NCBI GenBank assembly: GCA_023435565.1
Contig: JAEYRN010000007.1
Location: 1 to 5,406, forward strand
DNA length: 5,406 nucleotides
Origin: Bacillota bacterium
GTDB lineage: Bacteria; Bacillota; UBA4882; UBA8346
Direction: 5' to 3'
Shown piece after piece: positions 1 through 4,926 of the stretch. A program made the position numbers and the translations under genes. Position 1 is the stretch's first letter. The number at the start of each line of letters is the position of its first letter. Below the pieces are notes generated by a model. The model was not told the DNA's origin. It saw only the letters and a list, made by a program, of their open reading frames with translations, and did not search any database.

Positions 1-128
1 CGACTCACCTCGCCGTGCTTTGTAGTGTATCTTCTCCTCAAGGTAATTCTATCAAAGTGGTGAAAACCGCGCACCCTTTTTTCATTACTATTTGTGTCGC
101 CAGCGGTAGCGGCGAAATGGAGGTTAAC
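1..128. other. Upstream region of the DUF3592-ankyrin gene, no gene assigned
   Basis: This stretch holds no gene I can support. The reading frame of the downstream gene stays open back to position 3, and an ATG at 15 could start it. However, the peptide it would add is not hydrophobic like a signal and has no good ribosome binding site. A small GC-rich inverted repeat (TCGCC at about 98-102, GGCGA at 111-115) lies just before the ribosome binding site. I see no convincing -35/-10 pair. The minus strand is also open to the window edge, so the end of a neighbouring gene or repeat cannot be excluded. Confidence 0.4.
119..123 (+). promoter_or_regulatory. Ribosome binding site that decides the start at 129
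   Basis: GGAGG lies five bases before the ATG at 129. It overlaps another in-frame ATG at 117, which has no comparable site of its own. This favours 129 as the true start. The protein then begins MSTFLK directly before its first membrane helix. Confidence 0.7.
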
Positions 129-1283
129 ATGTCAACTTTTCTAAAAGTTTTTTGCGGCATCTTCATGCTCATCGGATTGGCGATTTCGTTTTATGGAGCC
201 CGGGAGATAGCGCACACAATGTGTATGGTGAAAGATTCCAAGGAACATGTCAAAGGTGTCTTCATAGGTTACGAATCGAAGGAGGTTGTCTCCTCAAACA
301 CCGGCAAAGATTCATTTGGTCATCGAGAAACCGGGACAACTACTTCTTATATGTATTATCCCCAATTTGAGTTCATCACCAAAGACGGGGTAAAACATCA
401 GGTTACCGAATCAAAGTCTCATATTATCAGGCTCTTTAAACCGGGGCAGGAGATTGAAGTTATTGTTTTGCCTTATGGAGAGGGTCGAATAGCGGGGTTT
501 TATTCCCTTTATTTCCTTGATCTTTCTATTCTGCTAATTGGTTTACTTTTTATTCTTGTCCCATTGTTATTTTGGAAATTTGCCATTCATTCAATTGAAA
601 CCGATAAAGAATTATCCCGGGATATGAATGAACATTTCAAAGCGGTGTTAAGCGCCAAAGCGCTGGGCCCAATCACAGTAGGAGCTATTACCAAAGGTTT
701 CATTATATTATTTTTGGTTGTTCTCATCATAGGGGTTGGGATGGAACCCGCCGCCCATTTTATTAAAAAAATTAATCCCGGATGGCGCTTGATGAAAGCC
801 TTACAAAAAGGAGATTATGAAGAAGCCCGGGGATTGATTCTCAAAAAAGAAGGTATTAATAAGAAAGATGAGTTTGACCGGACCCCCTTATTACTGGCAT
901 TGGAAGCCGGCCGGTTTGATCTGGCCCGTCTTCTGGTCGAAGCCGGCGCCGATGTTAACGTCGAAAGCAAGATGCTGATGACGCCGCTACGGATTGCAGC
1001 GGAGTCCGGCGATTTGGTGTTGGTAAAATTACTGCTCGAAAGGGGTGCTTCGCCGGATCCGCCGGAGGGGCAATACCCGCCTGTGGCGTATGCCCTTGTT
1101 AAAAAGCATTATGATGTTGCCCGGGTGTTGATCGAGTCAAAATGCGATTTAAAGCGTCTTTATAAAGAACCGAACGGGAGTTATACTATTGGCGATTATA
1201 CAATTCTCGCCGGAAGACCTGAGTTAACAGAGTTAGTTAGGAGCCGTGGCGGCCTTATTACGGTAGAAATCCAAAACTATTAA
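129..1283 (+). CDS. Membrane protein with DUF3592-type domain and C-terminal ankyrin repeats
   Basis: The product is 384 aa from the ATG at 129. Seen in the sequence: a hydrophobic helix at residues 4-24; a DUF3592-like region at about 35-125 with the typical pattern YYPQFEF-x-x-x-DG-x-x-H and, near its end, KPGQEIEVIVLP; a second helix at about 125-149; and a third at about 182-204. Residues 219-375 form four to five ankyrin repeats. The clearest are DRTPLLLALEAGRFDLARLL at 250 and the TPLRIAAESGD repeat at 285. The flanking repeats are degenerate (WRLMKALQKGDYEEAR; YPPVAYALVKKHYDVARVLI). Ankyrin repeats usually bind proteins. DUF3592 has no settled function, so I infer a membrane-anchored binding protein. 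The topology is unclear: three helices would put the DUF3592 loop and the ankyrin part on the same side unless one segment does not span. The gene stands alone, with 237 bases before the next one. Confidence is high for a real gene and for the ankyrin part, good for DUF3592. Confidence 0.9.
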   Translation: MSTFLKVFCGIFMLIGLAISFYGAREIAHTMCMVKDSKEHVKGVFIGYESKEVVSSNTGKDSFGHRETGTTTSYMYYPQFEFITKDGVKHQVTESKSHIIRLFKPGQEIEVIVLPYGEGRIAGFYSLYFLDLSILLIGLLFILVPLLFWKFAIHSIETDKELSRDMNEHFKAVLSAKALGPITVGAITKGFIILFLVVLIIGVGMEPAAHFIKKINPGWRLMKALQKGDYEEARGLILKKEGINKKDEFDRTPLLLALEAGRFDLARLLVEAGADVNVESKMLMTPLRIAAESGDLVLVKLLLERGASPDPPEGQYPPVAYALVKKHYDVARVLIESKCDLKRLYKEPNGSYTIGDYTILAGRPELTELVRSRGGLITVEIQNY

Positions 1284-1520
1284 AAATAAAAAGAGCGAAA
1301 TTGCATTTTCTATAAATGATCCTGAAAAAGTAATTAAAATTGTAAAAAGCCGTATGACATGATGCAAAAAGACCGGGCGCCCATGCCCGGATTTGTATGG
1401 GTAGGTCGTTGGAGTTTTATTATCCCAAAACCTGGGCTGGCATAAAGTAAGTAAGACGATAGGAATTACCAATTAACGTTTTCCGATTGCTATGGAAGTC
1501 GGTTAGTGAGGGGAAGAAAT
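1284..1520. other. Intergenic spacer between the ankyrin and HEAT-like genes
   Basis: The spacer begins AT-rich and lacks a clear plus-strand terminator after the ankyrin gene. It contains a GC-rich hairpin at 1373-1390 (listed separately). A weak inverted repeat (CCGATT at 1483-1488, AGTCGG at 1497-1502) lies just before the next ribosome binding site. I could not pick a confident promoter for the HEAT-like gene, though one must lie here if the two genes are separately transcribed. Confidence 0.4.
1366..1390 (-). terminator. Possible minus-strand intrinsic terminator (GC hairpin then T run)
   Basis: CCGGGC (1373-1378) and GCCCGG (1385-1390) form a perfect 6-bp GC stem with a 6-base loop. 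On the plus strand no T run follows. Read on the minus strand, the stem is followed directly by TCTTTTTG, as in a rho-independent terminator. No credible minus-strand gene sits to its right before the HEAT-like gene, so it may be a stray or an interspersed repeat instead. Confidence 0.35.
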
Positions 1521-2264
1521 ATGAAAAAAACTCAAGTGTATATTGAAAAACTGAGAAGTATGGAAAATTGGGATGCATACCTGATGCAAGAATCAGGACT
1601 TCCCGGACCGCGAGGTAACCTAGAATTAATCCAAGCAGTCGCGAAAATAGGAAACGAGGAACAATTCCTACATCTTATCAGCTTTACACCGGAAAAAGCT
1701 CCTGTTAATTCCCAGCGAGAATTTTTAGCCTGTTGCGGAACAGTGGGATTAGGTAGACTTGTTGCGGAAGGGAAGAAAGAATACCTTCAGCAATTACGTT
1801 TTCTTGCTTCTGATCCTAGGTGGAGAACCCGTGAAAGCGTGGCAATGGCTTTACAAACCTATGGTGAAAAAGATATGGACGAGTTAATAAACCAAATGGA
1901 AGAATGGTCAGAGGGAAACAACTACGAAAAAAGAGCGGCAGCGGCTGCTCTCTGTGAGCCAAAACTGTTGAAACAAAAAGAACAGATATTAAAAGTAATA
2001 CAAATACTAGATAACATCACAGAATCAATTAATAGAATACAAGATCGAAAAGACGAAGGATTCAAAGCTTTGAAAAAGGGACTAGCTTATTGCTGGAGTG
2101 TGGCGGTCGTAAAATTGCCGGATGAAGGCAAGACAATGATGGAGAAATGGTTTTCAACAATAGATAAGGATATCATATGGATTATGAAAGAAAACCTAAA
2201 GAAAGACAGATTAAAACGAGTAGATGCGGAATGGGTAAAAAAATGGGAAGATATATTCTGTTAG
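1521..2264 (+). CDS. HEAT-repeat-like alpha-helical protein
   Basis: The product is 247 aa from the ATG at 1521, which follows GAGGGGA at 1508-1514 with good spacing. A GTG at 1506 in the same frame would swallow that site and is rejected. The protein is soluble and almost wholly helical, with no membrane segment or signal peptide. Helical hairpins of HEAT type can be read at about residues 32-60, 96-128 (SDPRWRTRESVAMALQ), 134-165 (EKRAAAAALCEP) and 200-230 (DEGKTMMEKWF, IMKENLKKDRL). The N-terminal ESGLPGPRGNLEL and the C-terminal IMKENLKKDRL are motifs I associate with a HEAT-repeat family of hypothetical proteins. The W-x-x-RE and W-IMKEN pattern distantly recalls the AlkD class of DNA alkylation repair folds, but I see no basis to claim glycosylase activity. 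HEAT repeats normally bind proteins or nucleic acid. The length looks complete. Confidence 0.85.
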   Translation: MKKTQVYIEKLRSMENWDAYLMQESGLPGPRGNLELIQAVAKIGNEEQFLHLISFTPEKAPVNSQREFLACCGTVGLGRLVAEGKKEYLQQLRFLASDPRWRTRESVAMALQTYGEKDMDELINQMEEWSEGNNYEKRAAAAALCEPKLLKQKEQILKVIQILDNITESINRIQDRKDEGFKALKKGLAYCWSVAVVKLPDEGKTMMEKWFSTIDKDIIWIMKENLKKDRLKRVDAEWVKKWEDIFC

Positions 2265-2565
2265 AATATGAATGATAAAAAACATATTGAATAAATAAAG
2301 TCCTTTGTATGCGAAAGTCGGCTTCATGCCGTACGGACATCCCTAGCTGCAAAGGGCTTATTTACTAATGTCGAACTCATTTCTCCGGGTGAGGGGTCTT
2401 CAAGGAAATGATTCGAATTGAATGCCGGTTGATTAAGTCTAATTTTTTTCCAAGATAAAAAGAATAAAGATGGCGTCCTGGGCCATACATCCATGCCCTT
2501 TCCACTGGCAACCAAGTAGAGGCTTCCGATGGCGACCGCTGTTTTACATCCATATAAAGAAGCGT
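2265..2565. other. Gene-free stretch, possibly a decayed mobile-element remnant
   Basis: No intact gene is visible. All plus-strand frames are broken by stops. The minus-strand frame open at 2324-2578 would start with an ATG inside the loop of the hairpin at 2566-2593 and has no usable ribosome binding site. A weak AATATG/CATATT inverted repeat (2265-2270, 2283-2288) follows the HEAT-like gene but has no T run. Base composition is more GC-rich at 2470-2595 than in the flanking AT-rich DNA. That, with the hairpin at its right edge, suggests the worn right end of an IS200/IS605-type element, possibly including its guide-RNA region. This is an inference only: no TnpA or TnpB motif can be read. 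Confidence 0.3.
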
Positions 2566-2593
2566 CGCCCGCCTTCATCCTTGAAGGCGGGCG
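2566..2593. repeat. Perfect 12-bp GC-rich hairpin, IS200/IS605-end-like
   Basis: CGCCCGCCTTCA (2566-2577) pairs perfectly with TGAAGGCGGGCG (2582-2593) across a four-base TCCT loop. No T run follows on either strand, so it is a poor terminator. Compact subterminal hairpins of this shape are what IS200/IS605-family transposases recognise on single-stranded DNA. The stem is intact, unlike the sequence around it. It sits about 35 bases before the ~22-bp repeat array. Confidence 0.6.
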
Positions 2594-2627
2594 GGTATAC
2601 GTGAGACTCAGTTGCAGAGATATTTTT

Positions 2628-2801
2628 AAAACTCCTTGGCTAAAACTAAAAATTTCTCTAGAGAAATCCCAAAATTTCTCTAGAGAAACTTCTAAATTGC
2701 TCTGGCTAAATTTTAAAATTCCTTGGCTTAAATAAAAAATTTCTCTAGTGAAATTCGAAAATTCCTCTAGAGAAATTTCAATTCTGTCTCCAGTATTCCT
2801 C
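2628..2801. repeat. Tandem array of degenerate ~22-bp palindromic units
   Basis: About eight units can be lined up, starting near 2628, 2648, 2671, 2694, 2715, 2734, 2758 and 2780. Four of them are built on the palindrome AATTTCTCTAGAGAAATT or close variants. Others carry CTTGGCT or CTCTGGCT in the middle instead of CTCTAGAG. The last unit (CTGTCTCCAG) is the most worn. Unit length varies from 19 to 24 and averages about 22, close to two turns of B-DNA. The period is not a multiple of three, so the open frame running through it on the plus strand is not a repeat protein. The array sits just 3' of the HU-like gene and between convergent genes. Confidence 0.7.
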
Positions 2802-2808
2802 TTCTTTG

Positions 2809-2820
2809 AATAAGCTTATT
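2809..2820. repeat. Perfect 12-bp palindrome at the 3' end of the HU-like gene
   Basis: AATAAGCTTATT is fully self-complementary and lies directly after the HU-like gene's stop on the minus strand. It is AT-rich and has no proper T run, so it is at best a weak transcription end signal. It may belong to the neighbouring repeat array. Confidence 0.4.
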
Positions 2821-3213
2821 TTATTCCTCCACCGGATCGTCGGGATACGCTTCATTCCAGAGGGTGATGATCTCGTTTTGGCTTTTACCGATATTGGCGG
2901 AGTTGATCCATTTACCGCGAAATCCGAAGTTAACGCGCTTGTTCAGATCGGGGTTAACGCGGACGTTAATATCAATGGAACCGTCTCTTTTGCCTATGGG
3001 CCGATAATGGGTGTTGTTGGGTAAGCGGACGATGCGCCCGCTTCTAAGCGCGGTTTCGATTTGGGTGTCCAATTCGGACAGAAGTGCCAGTATGCTACCG
3101 CGGCTCTGATTGGTGGCGGCGATAAGGTTTTCGATCAGTTCGTCGCTATCCATGGGGGTGACCGGTTCCAGCCGGGGACCAAGTACTGCCCATGCTCGAA
3201 TTATTTTTGCCAT
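2821..3213 (-). CDS. HU/IHF-like DNA-binding protein
   Basis: The product is 130 aa. The start is firm: AAGGAGG (minus strand, 3221-3227) lies seven bases before the ATG at 3213. The N-terminal half has the HU-like helical pattern: residues 22-56 with TNQSRGSILALLSEL (a domain that elsewhere reads s-x-adv-x-avl-x-x-l), then IETALRSGRIVRLPNNTHYRPI at 52-73. That 'G-x-x-V-x-L-P' strand plus the following basic segment (GKRDGSIDINVRVNPDLNKRVNFGF) matches the family of HU-like histone-type DNA-binding proteins. Residues 100-130 are an acidic-ending tail (DDPVEE). It probably binds DNA without strict sequence choice and shapes the nucleoid or a mobile locus, but that is inferred from the fold family. 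It is convergent with the HEAT-like gene, and the palindromic array lies at its 3' side. A plus-strand frame at 2806-3024 is its shadow. Confidence 0.8.
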   Translation of the reverse strand: MAKIIRAWAVLGPRLEPVTPMDSDELIENLIAATNQSRGSILALLSELDTQIETALRSGRIVRLPNNTHYRPIGKRDGSIDINVRVNPDLNKRVNFGFRGKWINSANIGKSQNEIITLWNEAYPDDPVEE

Positions 3214-3330
3214 TTATAGTCCTCCTTTGAACCTTTTGATTGTTCTTCAGATTTAGATCTGTTTTGTATCGGTATAAATTCCTACTTCTTTAGGATGGTT
3301 CCCATGAAATTGTGGATGAGGCGAAGTTGT
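3214..3330. other. Upstream region of the HU-like gene
   Basis: This holds the minus-strand leader and presumably the promoter of the HU-like gene. A short inverted repeat, CAGAT (3248-3252) and ATCTG (3257-3261), lies about 35 bases before the start codon and could be a small operator or hairpin. No convincing -35/-10 pair could be chosen. Its right end carries GGATGAGGCGA (3314-3324), an orphan copy of the right terminus of the repeat element that follows. Confidence 0.4.
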
Positions 3331-3602
3331 TTTCGCCTCACCCCTTTCGATACTTTGGATGGTTGATTTAACTTGGTTGCCGTTCCCCTCTCCATGATAA
3401 ATGAGCGCGTTTTGGTTGTTTGGAGAAGGGAAGGATGGTAGATGCGAGTTTTTGGTTGTGTCTTTAAAATACTTTTTGAAAAAGTAGATTAATGAAATGA
3501 ACCAAACTGACCCCTCTCCTGAACAATCGAAAACGGCAGCGGGTCAAGGAGAGGGGCGATGAAGAAACGATAATCGAGGTGCTACCGGACGGGATGAGGC
3601 GA
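3331..3602. mobile_element. ~272-bp inverted-repeat element, copy 1 (MITE-like)
   Basis: This is one of two direct copies; the other is at 4368-4640. The ends are TCGCCTCACCCC (3333-3344) and GGGATGAGGCGA (3591-3602), which pair at 11 of 12 positions. Inside are two hairpins: TTCCCCTCTCC (3383-3393) with GGAGAAGGGAA (3422-3432), one mismatch; and CCCCTCTCCT (3511-3520) with AGGAGAGGGG (3547-3556), perfect. A third AT-rich stem, TACTTTT/AAAAGTA (3470-3486), lies between them. No reading frame of any length is present, so it cannot move by itself. It has the form of a miniature inverted-repeat element or a structured RNA. I could not find a clear target-site duplication. The mismatches suggest this copy is the more worn. 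Confidence 0.7.
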
Positions 3603-3633
3603 TCTGCGGCGTGGCAATGGGTACCCGGGTGAT

Positions 3634-3642
3634 TGGTATAAT
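3634..3642 (+). promoter_or_regulatory. Possible extended -10 promoter for the nuclease remnant
   Basis: TGGTATAAT fits the TGnTATAAT extended -10 form exactly. The region 17 bases upstream has no TTGACA-like hexamer, which extended -10 promoters can do without. It would give a leader of about 215 bases. It is the best match in the gap, but short AT motifs arise by chance. Confidence 0.3.
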
Positions 3643-3711
3643 TCGGCGAATGCCAAAAATACCCTTCTCAATTTAGTAATTTTCTGTAATTTTTTTATGG
3701 ATTTTACATTT

Positions 3712-3740
3712 GGGGTGGTGAGGGTTGGGGTTTTGGGGGG
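3712..3740 (+). other. Potential G-quadruplex sequence
   Basis: Four G runs (GGGG, GGG, GGGG, GGGGGG) are separated by loops of 6, 2 and 4 bases. This meets the usual G3+N1-7 rule on the plus strand. It would be in the leader RNA if the upstream promoter is used, about 120 bases before the start codon. Folding in the cell is not shown. Confidence 0.5.
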
Positions 3741-3862
3741 ACAAATTTTTGGGAATTTTGGAGGAAAAGATTGGATATTAAAAGAAATAAGGATATGGAA
3801 ATTTAATTTGAAGACTCTGGAGTTGGAACCGACAAGAGAGAAGAATAAGAAGGTGATCAGGA

Positions 3863-4350
3863 TTGGATGAATTGGCGAAACAGGGAAATTCTCCTATGAA
3901 TGAAATTTATCAAGAAATTGCAGTTTTAATTCAAAAGGCGCGCCAGAATGTTCAATTATCCGTTAATTACGAGTTGGCAGTATTATATTGGACTATTGGG
4001 AGATTGATCAAACGGGAGATTCTCCGTAACCAAAGGGCCGAATATGGTAAACAAATTGTCGATTTATTAAGTAACAAATTAACAATAGAATACGGTAAGG
4101 GGTTTAGCCGCGCCAATCTTTTCCGAATGGTTCAATTTTATGATATTTTTCCAGATGAACAAATTGTCTCATCACTGATACGACAATTATCTTGGACCGA
4201 TTTTTTAGAGTTAATAGTAATTCCGGACTCTTTAAAAAGAGAGTTTTATCTGAAATGCCGCCCAAGGAGATTCTGGAGTGGAAGCTGCGTGAGGCCATCG
4301 CTAGAGCGCAGGCAATGATGGAGCAGAGGGCGATCTATAGGATTGTGTGA
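3863..4350 (+). pseudogene. DUF1016/YhcG-type PDDEXK nuclease, catalytic core deleted
   Basis: Translation starts at TTG 3863 after AAGGTGATC (3850-3858). An ATG at 3896 (MNEIYQEIAVLIQKAR) is the alternative and matches the usual N-terminus of the family. The first 129 codons are a good DUF1016 N-terminal domain: NYELAVLYWTIGRLI, EYGKQIVDLLS, GKGFSRANLFRMVQFY, RQLSWTDFLELI, LKREFY. After REFY the frame runs only to a stop at 4316-4318, ending in unrelated residues (CRPRRFWSGS). A second frame from about 4246 to the stop at 4348-4350 reads LSEMPPKEILEWKLREAIARAQ. This is the family's C-terminal tail, which usually follows '..EYL'. The PDDEXK catalytic domain between (roughly 170-190 aa judged from family length) is gone, and the two parts are out of frame. 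Intact relatives are nucleases often found beside restriction-modification and other defence genes. This copy should be inactive, though the N-terminal domain could still be made. Confidence 0.85.
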
Positions 4351-4367
4351 GGGTATGAATAAACGGG

Positions 4368-4640
4368 TTTCGCCTCACCCCTTTCGATACTTTGAGTAGT
4401 TGATTTTGCTTGATTGCCGTTCCCCTCTCCATGATAAATGAGCGTTTTTTGGTTGTTTGGAGAGGGGAAAGATGTTAGATGCAGGTTTTAGCTTGTTATC
4501 TTTAAAATGCCTTTTGAAAGAGTAGATTATCGAAATGAACCAAGTTAACCCCTCTCCTGAACAATCGAAAACGGCAGCGGGTCAAGGAGAGGGGCGATTA
4601 AGAAACGATAAACGAGTTGCTACCGGACGGGGTGAGGCGA
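4368..4640. mobile_element. ~273-bp inverted-repeat element, copy 2 (MITE-like)
   Basis: This is a direct repeat of 3331-3602 and the better preserved copy. Terminal repeats TCGCCTCACCCC (4370-4381) and GGGGTGAGGCGA (4629-4640) pair perfectly over 12 bases. Internal hairpin 1 is TTCCCCTCTCC (4420-4430) with GGAGAGGGGAA (4459-4469), perfect, with a 28-base loop. Internal hairpin 2 is CCCCTCTCCT (4549-4558) with AGGAGAGGGG (4585-4594), perfect, with a 26-base loop. Because the two hairpins share the same arm, they could also pair with each other. A weaker TCTTTAAAA/TTTTGAAAGA stem with a bulge lies between (4499-4521). It begins 17 bases after the end of the nuclease remnant. No coding capacity and no clear target-site duplication are visible. 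Confidence 0.75.
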
Positions 4641-4816
4641 CGTTGATCTTGGGTCAATAGGCCGGATTCAGCAAAAGATACTTGAGAGGTTTTCGGGGAA
4701 GGATAAATTTTGAGGCGGAAGGTGTGGGAGTCTATGATGGGCTAAAAACAATAATTAAATTGATCTCACCGACACTCCAACCCTATCCAAAGATTCATGT
4801 TGCGATCTAGTCCAAG
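4641..4816. other. Intergenic stretch with nothing recognised
   Basis: Between element copy 2 and the leader of the last gene I see no reading frame, no strong hairpin and no repeat shared with the rest of the window. A short TTGA/TCAA repeat near 4643-4657 is too small to matter. Confidence 0.4.
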
Positions 4817-4844
4817 TTATGGTAAACTGAAAGAACAATAAAAT
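4817..4844 (+). promoter_or_regulatory. Possible promoter for the HTH-like small gene
   Basis: TTATGG (4817-4822) and TAAAAT (4839-4844) are spaced by 16 bases. The -35 match is weak. It would start transcription at about 4850, just at or before the attenuator-like leader, which is why it is worth naming. Confidence 0.3.
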
Positions 4845-4847
4845 ATC

Positions 4848-4926
4848 GACAAGATTTGTCACCGCACCGGCTAAGCCACCGCACCGACAAATGATTAGTT
4901 AATGCTAATCTATTTGTCGGTTTTTT
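4848..4926 (+). promoter_or_regulatory. Attenuator-like leader with competing pairings
   Basis: ATTTGTC occurs at 4854-4860 and again at 4912-4918, and GACAAAT lies between at 4886-4892. The middle segment can pair with either one. Pairing with the first would break up the 5' arm of the terminator at 4884-4920, which is the logic of an antiterminator. The first segment can also fold locally as GACAA-GAT-TTGTC (4848-4860). Between the competing arms, CACCGCACCG is repeated directly at 4860-4869 and 4877-4886, with a small GGC-TAA-GCC hairpin at 4869-4877. I do not recognise it as a known riboswitch or T-box. The layout is seen; regulation is inferred. Confidence 0.45.
4884..4926 (+). terminator. 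Strong intrinsic terminator upstream of the HTH-like gene
   Basis: CCGACAAAT (4884-4892) pairs with ATTTGTCGG (4912-4920). The stem continues past a bulged T as GATTAG (4893-4898) with CTAATC (4905-4910), closing a six-base loop. Six Ts follow at 4921-4926. The nearest plus-strand gene upstream is the nuclease remnant more than 500 bases away. The terminator therefore lies in the leader of the downstream gene, whose ribosome binding site begins about 17 bases later. Confidence 0.85.

Larger units (their letters stand above)
3603..3862. other. Upstream region of the nuclease remnant
   Basis: No gene is visible between element copy 1 and the nuclease remnant. The stretch holds a possible extended -10 promoter, a G-run cluster and a purine-rich leader running into the ribosome binding site; each is listed where supported. 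A small palindrome, ACCCGGGT, occurs near 3623. Confidence 0.45.

Noticed and set aside
15..128. Extended N-terminus of the ankyrin protein from an ATG at 15
   Set aside because: There is no ribosome binding site, and the added residues do not look like part of the domain. The ATG at 129 has GGAGG at ideal spacing.
152..370. Second plus-strand frame inside the ankyrin gene
   Set aside because: It overlaps a clear gene in another frame and has no recognisable protein character or start signal.
1233..1472. Minus-strand 79-aa frame overlapping the end of the ankyrin gene
   Set aside because: It overlaps a firm gene, has no good ribosome binding site, and runs through the terminator-like hairpin. 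Its hydrophobic end comes from antisense AT-rich sequence.
2324..2578. Minus-strand 84-aa frame
   Set aside because: Its start codon lies in the loop of a perfect hairpin with no usable ribosome binding site. It is more likely antisense to a decayed element.
2529..2735. Plus-strand 68-aa frame with repeated WLK/ISLEK peptides
   Set aside because: The peptide repeats come from ~22-bp DNA repeats whose period is not a multiple of three. There is no ribosome binding site.
2628..2801. CRISPR array
   Set aside because: Units run head to tail without spacers, the repeat is palindromic throughout and degenerate, and no cas gene is present.
2806..3024. Plus-strand frame opposite the HU-like gene
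   Set aside because: It is antisense to a gene with a strong ribosome binding site and recognised domain.
4104..4298. Minus-strand frame opposite the nuclease remnant
   Set aside because: It is a shadow of a clearly recognised DUF1016 N-terminal domain.
3331..4640. Composite transposon carrying the nuclease gene
   Set aside because: Neither copy encodes a transposase and no target-site duplication brackets the whole unit. Two independent insertions or a duplication are simpler explanations.
4848..4926. T-box or other known riboswitch
   Set aside because: No T-box consensus or known aptamer core can be read, and the leader is too short for most of them.
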